The notes under the pieces are model-generated. The model made no database searches, was not told where the DNA came from, and saw only the letters and a program-made list of their open reading frames with translations. The position numbers and the translations under genes were made by a program. From Bidens hawaiensis (lineage: Eukaryota; Streptophyta; Magnoliopsida; Asterales; Asteraceae), in contig JAIQDT010001127.1 of NCBI GenBank assembly GCA_021521415.1, forward strand, positions 124,001 through 188,000: 64,000 bases of DNA, given 5' to 3'. Of the stretch, positions 42,021 through 52,725 are shown one piece after another. Position 1 is the stretch's first letter; each line of letters opens with the position of its first letter.

Positions 42021-44436
42021 TGTGACATTCGTCAATTTCGGGTCTCGTTTGTATTCGTTTTTGTATTCGTTTATCATGTAAACTGACCCATTTTGTAAAC
42101 CAAAGCTTATGATATAATCAAAATGATGGATTTTATGTTACAATATTGTTTTACACTTGTTGGGTCTTGAAAACATTCTTTTTGGTCCTTAAAACTCCTT
42201 AAAATGACTTAAACCAAACTTTGGGGACTATTATTGCCATTTACCAAACACTTGTTTGACCATTTCAACCATCACATGCATCTTTACCCTATTTGTATGA
42301 ACCATACTCTTACCATTATAAAAGCAAGGCTCCATACACCATTTTGGTTGTTCATCTTCTCCAAAATCTCTCTCAAATCCAAGTATTCATCTTCAACATT
42401 TTGTTATTTTGATTTCTTAAGGTCAACTAACTATAGTCTTTCATTTTAACTTGTTCATCTAATATTACTAACACTTGAATATGATGGTACAACATATATA
42501 TATATAATACACACCCCTTGTTTCCTTTATTTGTTACTTCACCGACTCCGGTTGGTTAAGTTTCGAATGTCATAAGACAAGGCTTCATGGAGGACTTCGT
42601 GTTCTTGATATATACACACACACACATAACTTATTATACATATAACTTATGACTAACTTCTAACCCTTTTAGTTTGTTCATCTTATTTACAAGTTCCATG
42701 GTGTGGGTTTGTATAAGACTAACCTCGGTTTAACCGAAACTAGTCCAAACCGGAAACCGAACTTTTGTTTACTAGTGTTGTTAAAATAGTTGCTTAAACA
42801 TGTTTATTACTAGATTTGAGTTTCAAAAATAATTTTTGCAAGTTCTTTGATATTAAGCATATGGAATCCATCTATGAACTCGTTGGGAGATGGAAACCGA
42901 ACTAAACCGAACTTTTGCTTAAAAGACTTGTAGTTAACTTTTTAGTTGTAAAATTTAAGTTTTCTTCATTTATAAACCAATATACAAGTTCTATGATATA
43001 TGGGCATGTAGAAACCATCTATGAACTATTTGTGAGATGGAGACCGAACCAAACCGAACTATACCAACTTTTACTCGCTTAAGACACACAAGTGTGTTTT
43101 TAGCTATCAAGACTTGTATATTTCTTTAAAAATAGTTTACAAACTGATTTTAATTATTTTCTTAAGTACTTGGAATTGTTGGATCCAACTTGATCTCATC
43201 ACATAGTTTGGACCGACAAAATCGAACACTCGCTTAACGTGCGTTGTTAGTTCTAAACAATAGATCTACATACTTGATTAAGTGTTAGTATATTTTAATG
43301 AGTTATCTCATAACAATTAATATGTTGGAAAGTTGACTTTGGGTTTGACCATTTTTGTCGAGACCCGAATCGACAACCCGAGCACTCGTTAAAAACCCGT
43401 TTTAGTATCTTTGTCCCAAAGGAACTTGCATTTTACCCACCTTATTACTTAACATTGGTTAAGTAAATATTAAGGTTAGATACTTTAACCCGGTTTCGAG
43501 CAAACTTACATTTTTAAATGATTGTTATTATAAATTCTTAAATAGTTACATTTTAAACCTTGAACTTTAATTGTTTACTTTTTACAACAATTATTTTATT
43601 TAAAGATCTTCAAGACAACCATTCTAAATCCAAGATTTTATTGTCATTTAGGCCCTGCTCGTTAAACTTCATCCATCCGGTTATTCATCTTTTACCGATC
43701 AAGTTTTATACTTGAACGTGAGTAACTTCATACCCCGTTTTCTATCTTTTGTTTTGGGGTGACATTTCATACTTATTCAAATCAAATGCTTTATACTTGA
43801 GTCTTAAACCACAAACATTGTTGTATACTTTACTTGAATAATTGCTCGATTTGGTGTTCTATGCTTATATGCCTATGTGTTTATCGCTTTCGGTTGGTGG
43901 AATCTATAAATCCTAGACTACTTGGCATCCTCTTGTAGCAAGGTGTCGTTAACGTAATGCAATTAACGATATTCTATTAAATCCTAGACTACTTGGCAAT
44001 CCCTTGTAGCTAGGTGGCGCTAACGTAATTCTATTAGCGATTGTCAATTTATCCAAGTTTATAGCTATTATTTATGGTTTTGTATACTAGTTTTGTGGCT
44101 TTTCATACTATATATCTATTATTCAAACTTATGAATTGCTCACCAACTTTGTGTTGACAATTTTATTTTATGAAATGTTACAGGTTTGCATCTAAGTTGA
44201 TTATGGAGTTAGGTGAAGAAAATGACACAAATACCGTTAGGATATTAGCAAAAATGAACAATATTCGATTTGCTATATTTTGTTGTATTTGACTTATGAA
44301 TATTTGGTTATGTGACATTTTCGATGTTGTGAAATGAAATGATTTTGTTAAATATTGTCGCTTTAAATAGTGTCATGCGCTTATGGGCAATCGTTACACC
44401 TCGGCATGTTCCGCCGCCTTTGATCGGGGTGTGACA
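42021..44436 (+). repeat. 5' LTR of Gypsy element
   Basis: 2416 bp, TGTGACATTCG to GGGGTGTGACA. It matches 50150-52244 with only scattered substitutions and 1-4 base indels. The last 192 bp (44245-44436) with the Helix-like GTGTCATGCGC end have no partner in the window because the other LTR is truncated. Two near copies of 'CCTAGACTACTTGGCA' at 43912 and 43983 form a short internal duplication. Confidence 0.93.
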
Positions 44437-44439
44437 GAT

Positions 44440-44452
44440 TGGTATCAGAGCC
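44440..44452 (+). promoter_or_regulatory. Primer binding site for initiator tRNA-Met
   Basis: TGGTATCAGAGCC three bases after the LTR end is complementary to the 3' end of plant initiator tRNA-Met, the usual primer of chromoviruses. Confidence 0.9.
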
Positions 44453-45394
44453 ATGACAATTAAGATAGGTGGTTAGACGTAACGACCTAGAATTGTTATG
44501 CGTAGGGTCCTGTACGTGTGTTCATACGTGTTTACTCTATTTTATTGTTCATATCGCATGTTTATTTATGAACTTGTTTAAAATTCACCAATATCCTAAA
44601 TGTTCACATACACACACTTTCATAGTATTTCCAAGGTATCCTTACCTTAAAACGCAAAAAGTAGATTTTTATTGTGTTTTATGGATTACAAGATTAACTT
44701 GGATCCCGTTGTTTCAAATCCCTTAAAGGTTGCGTTTATATCGGGTTTGTAGCCATCATAGAAAACGAGACATTATAAAATGACCATTTGATAAAAAGAT
44801 TCCAAGGATCGAAGGTGATTTACTTACCTGGGATGGTTGAGTTATAATGCTCGTTTTCTAGGCCATAAACCGTGTTATAAATGTTAATTCTTTAAGTAGT
44901 CGAATGCGAGCGTTCCGGTCGCCATCCAAATTTTTCGCTGTTAAAACAATAGGGCTACGGTGATTTCGTGGACTAGTGTTTTGGCATGACGTTGTATCTC
45001 GATTTATTGTGTTATCATTGTTATTTGAGTCTAAAACATGAAAAAGTCGCGGTGGTTACGTGCACATGTTTGGACTCCAACGTGGTGTTTTAAAAAACCT
45101 TTTATTTAGTGTTGGAATATCAAGTCATGGTGATTTCATGCGCGATTCTTCCGACTCTATAAATCTCAAAATCTCAAATTTTCAAGCCTTAACTATCTAA
45201 AAAAAATCATTTACGTTTTGTTTACGGTTTTGTTATTTATAAACAAAGTTTTATATTTTATCTAACACTAACATCTTCTCCATACTAACTCTAAGATTCA
45301 CAAATCAAAAATCGAAATCTCATTTTATTTTATACACCTTTATATTTATTTCCTTTTATCCAAAACTTATCCCATTTTCTTTATAAATGTTAGC
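44453..45394 (+). other. Gypsy untranslated leader
   Basis: About 940 bp between primer site and gag ATG. No coding seen; expected to hold packaging signals. Confidence 0.6.
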
Positions 45395-46612
45395 ATGCCT
45401 CAGCTAAGACGCCAACCGCGATATGACTCCACCCGACGTATGGCCGCTCTCGTCGCCAAGCAAATGGCCGCGGTGATTCCCGAACTTATGAACCAAATAC
45501 AAGCAAACAAACCCGCACCCGTTGTTGCACCTATTGAACCCAAACCCGCATCCTACCTGCTTAAACAATTTACCAGTGCCAACCCGTCCGAATTCTTTGG
45601 AACCAACTGTGCGACTACCTTGTTGCAATGGTTCGAATCTATGGAGAATGTGTTTTTACACAGCGAATGCCCCGAAGCGAAAAAGACAAACTTCGCTTCA
45701 AGCATGTTTAGGGGAACCGCCCTAACATGGTGGGGTAGTGTTATGCACCTCCAAGGTACGGATGTGGCCATGGCTCTTCCATGGGCCGAGCTCAAGGCAC
45801 TTCTGAAAAAGAAATTCTGTCCCAAACACGAACTCCAAAAGCTTGAGGAAGAATTTTGGAACCTAAAACAAGAAAGTGGTGATAACGCCGCTTACTCGCT
45901 CCGTTTCCACAAGCTAAGCATTCTTGTACCTCACTTGGTTACCCCACCCGAACGTGAAATTGACAAATATATTGGGGGTTTACTGATGAAAATCCGGGAC
46001 TCTGTCATGAGTAACAAACCCGTGAACCTTGAGGAAGCCATCACGTTAGCCGGTTGGCTATCGGAAAATCACGTGAAGGCGGGTACCCTAACCCTCAAGA
46101 AAGCAAGTGAGAAAGACAAGCCCGAGCTCGCACCGCAAGCCAAGGTTGAACCCGCACCACAAGCCATAAACTACTCAAACTCCTCCCGACACAACAATAA
46201 CAACAACAACAAGAAGAAGAAACCCAAAAACAACTACCGAAACTTTGCCATTACCCAACCTCAACAACAAACCCAAGCTCCCCAAAACCGAAGACCCTAT
46301 ACCGGTCCTTACCCGCTATGTAACGCTTGCCAATTTCACCACCCAACAAACTCGTCTTGTCGCCAATGTACCATTTGTAACCGACTTGGCCATCTCAACA
46401 CCACTTGCCGATCCGCCCAACGAACCCAACCCAACCAACCTAACCAACCAAGAACTTTTCCCCAAAATTCCCAAAACCGATATGCACCCTACCCACCAAA
46501 CCAACCCCAACCACCCCGAGCTTGTTACAATTGTGGAGATCCAAACCATTTCCGCAACAATTGCCCTCGCCTCACCTTTGCTTACCAAATCATGACCGTA
46601 CCTTACTACTAA
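45395..46612 (+). pseudogene. gag: Gypsy gag (capsid and nucleocapsid)
   Basis: 405 codons from ATG 45395. The retrotransposon gag domain lies around residues 70-215 (FFGTNCATTLLQWFESME, then FRGTALTWWGSV and WAELKALLKKKFCP). The tail is N/Q/P-rich with a CCHC zinc knuckle CYNCGDPNHFRNNC near the end and a less regular Cys/His cluster before it. The frame stops at 46612; protease continues two frames away, so the original gag-pol reading frame has shifted. It would form virus-like particles in the cytoplasm. Confidence 0.9.
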
Positions 46613-47110
46613 ACCCAAGCTACCAAGTCCAAACCTATCAACCCCAAATTCCCCAACTCAATGCACCACTCATCCAACCCATCCAAGCAATCCAAGAACC
46701 ACCTCCACCTCCACAACAAGCACCTCAAGTCAACCATGGTAATAAAGGGCGAGCTTTTATGATGAATGCAAATCAAGCTCAAGTGGCAAACGATGTTGTG
46801 AACGGTATGTTTTTGGTGAACTATCATTTGGCTTCTATTTTATTTGATACCGGTGCCGATAGAAGTTTTATTTTTTTGAAATTTGAGTCGAAACTTGCGA
46901 TGCCTCGAACTAAGCTTTCCCGATCGTTCTCTGTTGAAGTCGCCAATGGCAAATATATTACCATCATTTCCGTCGTCCGCGATTGTTCTCTTATTCTTTC
47001 TAAGCATAAATTCTCCATCGATCTCATCCCGATGCAAATGGGTAGCTTCGATGTCATAGTAGGCATGGATTGTTATCTTTGCACCGTGCCGAAGTTGTTT
47101 GTTTTGATAA
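46613..47110 (+). pseudogene. pol: Gypsy protease region
   Basis: Open in a frame displaced from gag. GRAFMMNANQAQ precedes an aspartic protease with the catalytic LFDTGADRSF, later the DVIVGMDCY strand. A second frame change near 47090 leads into reverse transcriptase. The protease would cut the polyprotein; here it is separated from both neighbours by frameshifts. Confidence 0.88.
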
Positions 47111-48934
47111 ATTCATTCGGATCCCGCTCGTCAACGGTAAAATTCTTAAGGTCTTTGGAAACACAACGTCACGAAGGCTAAACCTTATGTCGTGTGCTCA
47201 ATCGCAAAAGTACTTACGCCAAAAGTACGTTCCGTTTCTAGCTCTCTCGGTGACAAAAGACAAAAAGGAAAGGAAGATCAAAGATATTCCTATTGTTCGT
47301 GATTTCCTTGATGTCTTTCCCGATTATGTTACCGGTCTTCCTCCCGTTCATCCGATTGAATTCCAAATCGATCTTGTGCCCGGCGCGATGCCCGTGGCCA
47401 AGGCTCCTTATCGTCTAGCCCCGTCGGAAATGCAAGAACTATCAAACCAACTCAAAGAACTTTCCGATAAAGGCTTCATTCGTCCAAGCTCTTCTCCTTG
47501 GGGCGCTCCCATTCTCTTCGTGAAAAAGAAGGATGGTTCTTTTCGTATGTGCATTGATTATCGTGAACTTAACAAGCTTACTATTAAAAATCGTTATCCA
47601 TTGCCACATATCGACGACTTATTCGACCAACTTCAAGGCGCAACTTGTTTCTCCAAAATTGATCTTCGATCGGGTTATCATCAATTGCGTGTTTGCGAAG
47701 AAGACATTCCAAAAACCGTTTTCCGTACTCGATATGGACATTTCGAATTTTTGGTTATGACCTTCGGGTTAACAAATGCACCCGTGGTAATTATGGACCT
47801 CATGAACCGTGTTTGCAAACCATTCCTTGATAAATTCGTTATTGTCTTTATTGATGACATCCTTATCTTTTCTAAATCCAAAGCCGAACATGAACATCAT
47901 TTGCGTTCCATTCTCGAGCTCCTTAGAAACGAACAACTCTATGCCAAATTCTCCAAATGTGAATTTTGGCTCGAGTAAGTTCAATTTTTGGGACATATCA
48001 TAAACGACAAAGGTATTCATGTTGATCCCGCTAAAATTGAGGCCGTTAAGGATTGGAAAACTCCAACGACTCCCACGGAAATTCGATCCTTCCTCGGTTT
48101 GGCCGGATATTATCGTCGTTTCATTCGGAATTTTTCCAAAATCTCTTTGCCTCTTACCTCTCTCACCCATAAGGGGCAACCCTTCGATTGGGGTTCGAAG
48201 CAAGAGGAAGCCTTTTATACTCTCAAGGACATGCTTTACAATGCTCTCGTTCTAACCCTTCCCGATGGAAACGACGATTTTGTTGTATTTTGCGATGCCT
48301 CCCATTAAGGCCTTTGTTGTGTTCTCATGCATCGAGGTCAGGTAATCGCATACGCATCAAGGCAACTTAAGGTTAACGAGAAGAACTATACAACTCACGA
48401 TCTCGAACTTGGTGCCGTCGTTTTCGCTCTAAAAATCTGGAGACATTACCTTTATGGAACAAAATGTGTGGTTTTTACTGATCATAAAAGCCTTCAACAC
48501 ATTTTTGACCAAAAAGATCTCAACATGAGACAACGACGATGGGCCGAATTACTTAGTGATTACGATTGCGAGATTCGCTACCACCCCGGTAAAGCGAATG
48601 TTGTCGCCGACGCCCCAAGTCGAAAGGTTAATGTTAAATCCGTTCTACTTCTAAGCGTCATTGTTCAAACCGATCTTCAAATTCATATCTTTAAAGCTCA
48701 ACACAGCTCCGTCGAAGAAGGTAATATGTACGACGAAATGTCATGTGGATCCGAACTTCAACTCGAAACCAAACCCAATGGTCTTTTGTATTTTCCCAAT
48801 CGTTTGTGGGTTCCCGATCGTGATGACCTTCGTATTTGTATTCTCGACGAAGCTCATAATTCGCATTATTACGTTCATCCTGGTGCGGATAAGATGTATT
48901 TAGATATTCGTGCTACCTTTGGTGGCCGGGTATG
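47090..48934 (+). pseudogene. pol: Gypsy reverse transcriptase and RNase H
   Basis: RT includes [32 protein letters not shown] and the catalytic [11 protein letters not shown]; RNase H shows [23 protein letters not shown] and [11 protein letters not shown]. Stops fall after FWLE (TAA at 47976-47978) and after FCDASH (TAA at 48306-48308), while the frame continues after each. The start of the integrase zinc-binding region ([15 protein letters not shown]) follows in frame; then the sequence slips near 48920. The enzyme would copy RNA to DNA in the particle; the gene is dead. Confidence 0.92.
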
Positions 48935-50116
48935 AAAAAGGACGTAGCGTTGTTTGTATCTAAATGTCTTACTTGCTCGAAAGTCAAAGCCGAACATCAA
49001 AGACCTTTTGGTCTACTCGAGCAACCACCGATTCCCGTTTGGAAATGGGAAGACATTGCTATGGACTTTATCACCAAATTACCCAAAACCCAGAAAGGCA
49101 ACGATAGCATTTGTGTGATCATCGATCGATTAACCAAATCTGCTCATTTCATTCCGATTCGCGAGAAGTACTCTGTCGAGCAGTTTACTCAAATCTATGT
49201 TCGGGAAATCGTGTGTCGACACGGTTTGCCATTGTCTATCATCTCCGATCGCGATGCCCGTTTTACCTCTCATTTTTGGCGATCTCTTCAAGAAGCTTTG
49301 GGAACACGTCTCGATCTTAGCACCGCTTATCATCCTCAAACGGACGGTCAATCCGAACGTACAATCCAAACACTCGAGGATATGATACGAGCGTGTGTTC
49401 TTGATTTCGGTGGGAATTGAGATTCTCATCTTCCGTTCATCGAGTTCTACTACAACAATAGCTACCACTCTAGCATAGATGTGGCTCCTTTTCAAGCTCT
49501 TTACGGTCGTAAATGTCGTTCCCCAATTTGTTGGAACGAAATCGGTGAAGCTCAAATCACGGGACCCGAGATGGTCCAAGAAGCCACTGATGTCATTAAT
49601 CGAATCCGTAAAAATCTCCTAGCCGCTAGAAATCGTCAAAAGAGTTACGCCGATATACGGCGAAAACCTATTGAATTTAATGTTGACGATATTGTCCTTT
49701 TAAAAGTATCTCCTTGGAAGGGGATAGTCCGTTTTGGAAATAACGGTAAACTAGCTCCTCGTTTCGTTGGTCCTTTTAAAATCCTTGAACGTGTTGGGAA
49801 GGTGGCTTATCGACTCGAACTACCGGAAGAACTTGCCGGTGTTCATCCGACTTTTCATGTATCAAATCTTAAGAAGTGCTTAGCCGAGGGTAATCTCCAT
49901 ATACCTCTCGACGAAGTACATGTCGATGAGTCGATGATCATGGTTAAACGACCCGTAGAGATCATGGATCGCAGCGAAAAGAAAACCAAGCGTAGTCGTA
50001 TTCGGTTAGTCAAAGTTCGATGGGAATCACGGCGTGGCGTGGAGTTCACTTGGGAACGAGAAGACACAATGAAGGAGAAGTATCCACACTTGTTTGCATC
50101 ATCATCGTCATCTTAA
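48932..50116 (+). pseudogene. pol: Gypsy integrase with chromodomain
   Basis: Begins in the HHCC region ([14 protein letters not shown]), then the DDE core: [21 protein letters not shown] and [22 protein letters not shown] at 49418-49420 replaces the usual Trp codon in the '[16 protein letters not shown]' block. After it come the GPF region ([17 protein letters not shown]), [12 protein letters not shown] and, from about 49965, a chromodomain-like end ([20 protein letters not shown]) that in chromoviruses guides insertion into heterochromatin. Confidence 0.92.
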
Positions 50117-50136
50117 TTTCGGGACGAAATTTCCTA

Positions 50137-50146
50137 AAGTAGGGGA
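50137..50146 (+). promoter_or_regulatory. Polypurine tract of Gypsy element
   Basis: AAGTAGGGGA lies just before the 3' LTR start (50150), the usual place for the plus-strand primer. Confidence 0.7.
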
Positions 50147-50149
50147 TAC

Positions 50150-52244
50150 TGTGACATTCGTCAATTTCGGGTCTCGTTTGTATTCGTTTTTGTATTCGTT
50201 TATCATGTAAACCGACCCATTTTGTAAACCAAAGCTTATGATATAATCAAAATGATGGATTTTATGTTACATTATTGTTTTACACTTGTTGGGTCTTGAA
50301 AACATTCTTTTTGGTCCTTAAAACTCCTTAAAATGACTTAAACCAAACTTTGGGGACTATTATTGCCATTTACCAAAAACTTGTTTGACCATTTCAACCA
50401 TCACATGCATCTTTACCCTATTTTTATGAACCATACTCTTACCATTATAAAAGCAAGGCTCCATACACCATTTTGGTTGTTCATCTTCTCCAAAATCTCT
50501 CTCAAATCCAAGTATTCATCTTCAACATTTTGTTATTTTGATTTCTTAAGGTCAACTAACTATAGTCTTTCATTTTAACTTGTTCATCTAATATTACTAA
50601 CACTTGAATATGATGGTACAACATATATATATAATACACACCCCTTGTTTCCTTTATTTATTACTTCACCGACTCCGGTTGGTTAAGTTTCGAATGTCAT
50701 AAGGCAAGGCTTCATGGAGGACTTCATGTTCTTGATATATATACACACACACATAACTTATTATACATATAACTTATGACTAACTTCTAACCCTTTTATT
50801 TTGTTCATCTTATTTACAAGTTCCATGGTGTGGGTTTGTATAAGACTAACCTCGGTTTAACCGAAACTAGTCCAAATCGGAAACCGAAATTTTGTTTACT
50901 AGTGTTGTTAAAATAGTTGTTTAAACATGTTTATTGCTCGATTTGAGTTTCAAAAATAATTTTTTCAAGTTCTTTGATATTAAGCATATGGAATCCATCT
51001 ATGAACTCGTTGGGAGATGGAAACCGAACTAAACCGAAACTTTTGCTTAAAAGACTTGTAGTTAACTTTTTAGTTGTAAAACTTTAGTTTTCTTCATTTA
51101 TAAACCAATATACAAGTTCTATGATATATGGGCATGTAGAAACCATCTATGAACTATTTGTGAGATGGAGACCGAACCAAACCGAACTATACCAACTTTT
51201 ACTCGCTTAAGACACACAAGTGTGTTTTTAGCTATCAAGACTTGTATATTTCTTTAAAAATAGTTTACAAACTGATTTTAATTATTTTCTTAAGTACTTG
51301 GAATTGTTGGATCCAACTTGATCTCATCACATAGTTTGGACCGACAAAACCGAACACTCGCTTAACGTGCGTTGTTAGTTCTAAACAATAGATCTACATA
51401 CTTGATTAAGTGTTAGTATATTTTAATGAGTTATCTCATAAAAATTAATATGTTGGAAAGTTGACTTTGGGTTTGACCATTTGTCAAGACCCGAATCGAC
51501 AACCCGAACACTCGTTAAAAACCCGTTTTAGTATCTTTGTCCAAAGAAACTTGCATTTTTCCCACCTTATTACTTAACATTGGTTAAGTAAATATTAAGG
51601 TTAGATACTTTAACCCGGTTTCGAGCAAACTTACATTTTTAAAGGATTGTTATTATAAATTCTTAAATAGTTACATTTTAAACCTTGAACGTTAATTGTT
51701 TACTTTTTGCAACAATTTTTTATTTAAAGATCTTCAAGACAACCATTCTAAATCCAAGATTTTATTGTCATTTAAGCCTTGCTCGTTAAACTTCATCCAT
51801 CCGGTTATTCATCTTTTACCGATCAAGTTTTATACTTGAACGTGAGTAACTTCATACCCCGTTTTCTATCTTTTGTTTTGGGGTGACATTTCATACTTAT
51901 TCAAATCAAATGCTTTATACTTGAGTTTTAAACCACAAACATTGTTGTATACTTTACTTGAATAATTGCTCGATTTGGTGTTCTATGCTTATATGCCTAT
52001 GTGTTTATCGCTTTCGGTTGGTGGAATCTATAAATTCTAGACTACTTGGCATCCCCTTGTAGCAAGGTGTCGTTTACGTAATGCAATTAACGATATTCTA
52101 TTAAATCCTAGACTACTTGGCAATCCCTTGTAGCTAGGTGGCGCTAACGTAATTCTATTAGCGATTGTCAATTTATCCAAGTTTATAGCTATTATTTATG
52201 GTTTTGTATACTAGTTTTGTGGCTTTTCATACTATATATCTATT
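50150..52244 (+). repeat. 3' LTR of Gypsy element, truncated by Copia insertion
   Basis: Matches 42021-44132 until CTATATATCTATT, where the Copia LTR begins. Last five bases CTATT (52240-52244) should be one copy of the Copia target duplication. Confidence 0.92.
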
Positions 52245-52475
52245 TGAAGGTTCCCAGCCGGATCTACACGAGATACCACGTACTACGCAGGTGCGGAATC
52301 CCTACGTAAGACGTTACGAGTATAGAAAACAATACGATTAACACACGATAATCAAACACGTTGTATACCAACCTTAAACGCGTGATACGAAGATCACTTG
52401 ATTACAGACTCTCTCTGACTCGAATACACGAAAACTGAATGAATGATTAATTACAAATAAGCCGTAACATATAGC

Positions 52476-52482
52476 TTATATA
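52476..52482 (-). promoter_or_regulatory. TATA box of Copia LTR
   Basis: Reads TATATAA on the minus strand, followed by a plausible leader; the AACTTCGC dyads lie immediately upstream. Confidence 0.55.
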
Positions 52483-52489
52483 ATCACGA

Positions 52490-52585
52490 CAACTTCGCCT
52501 GGCATGTTCAGGCGAAGTTGTCGCTAACTTCGCTTGTCTAACAAGTTCGCTCATATCAGCGAACTTGTTAGCAACTTCGCTTATA
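52490..52585. repeat. AACTTCGC/AAGTTCGC dyads in the Copia LTR
   Basis: Two nested inverted repeats: CAACTTCGCCTGGCATG with its complement in CAGGCGAAGTTG, and AACAAGTTCGCT facing AGCGAACTTGTT. Flanking single AACTTCGCTT copies bring the total to about six 8-mers in 95 bp. Confidence 0.85.
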
Positions 52586-52657
52586 CAAAACATAAAATAT
52601 TACAAACGCGATTACAGACACTAGACACTGAACTACTGACATCATGCACCAACAGAC

Positions 52658-52665
52658 TCCCCCTT
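52658..52665 (-). promoter_or_regulatory. Polypurine tract of Copia element
   Basis: AAGGGGGA on the minus strand, 3 bases before the LTR start. It is the expected plus-strand primer site. Confidence 0.8.
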
Positions 52666-52725
52666 GGCAGTAGCTTCATCTCTTTAGCTTCAAACACGTG
52701 TCTTGTAATCTTCAACCTTGTATCT

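Larger units (their letters stand above)
42021..52244 (+). mobile_element. Ty3/Gypsy chromovirus (Tekay/Del type), degenerate, 3' LTR interrupted
   Basis: 5' LTR 42021-44436, tRNA-iMet primer site, gag, protease, RT, RNase H, integrase with chromodomain, purine tract 50137-50146 and 3' LTR from 50150. Domain order PR-RT-RH-INT and a C-terminal chromodomain place it in the Tekay/Del chromoviruses. The LTRs are almost identical over 2.1 kb, so insertion is recent, yet coding is broken by at least two frameshifts and three stops. The 3' LTR is cut at 52244 by the Copia element; its remainder must lie beyond the right edge. Confidence 0.93.
52245..52654 (-). repeat. 3' LTR of Copia element
   Basis: 410 bp. 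On the minus strand it begins TGTTGGTGCATG directly after the polypurine tract and ends GGGAACCTTCA. It has a TATA box (TTATATA at 52476-52482 on the plus strand) and a cluster of AACTTCGC / AAGTTCGC motifs at 52490-52585, just upstream of the TATA box. The second LTR is outside the window, so the borders rest on tract, TG/CA ends and the junction with the Gypsy LTR. Confidence 0.8.

Noticed and set aside
45404..49579. Several reverse-strand frames inside the Gypsy element
   Set aside because: They mirror the gag-pol coding strand and have no domains of their own.
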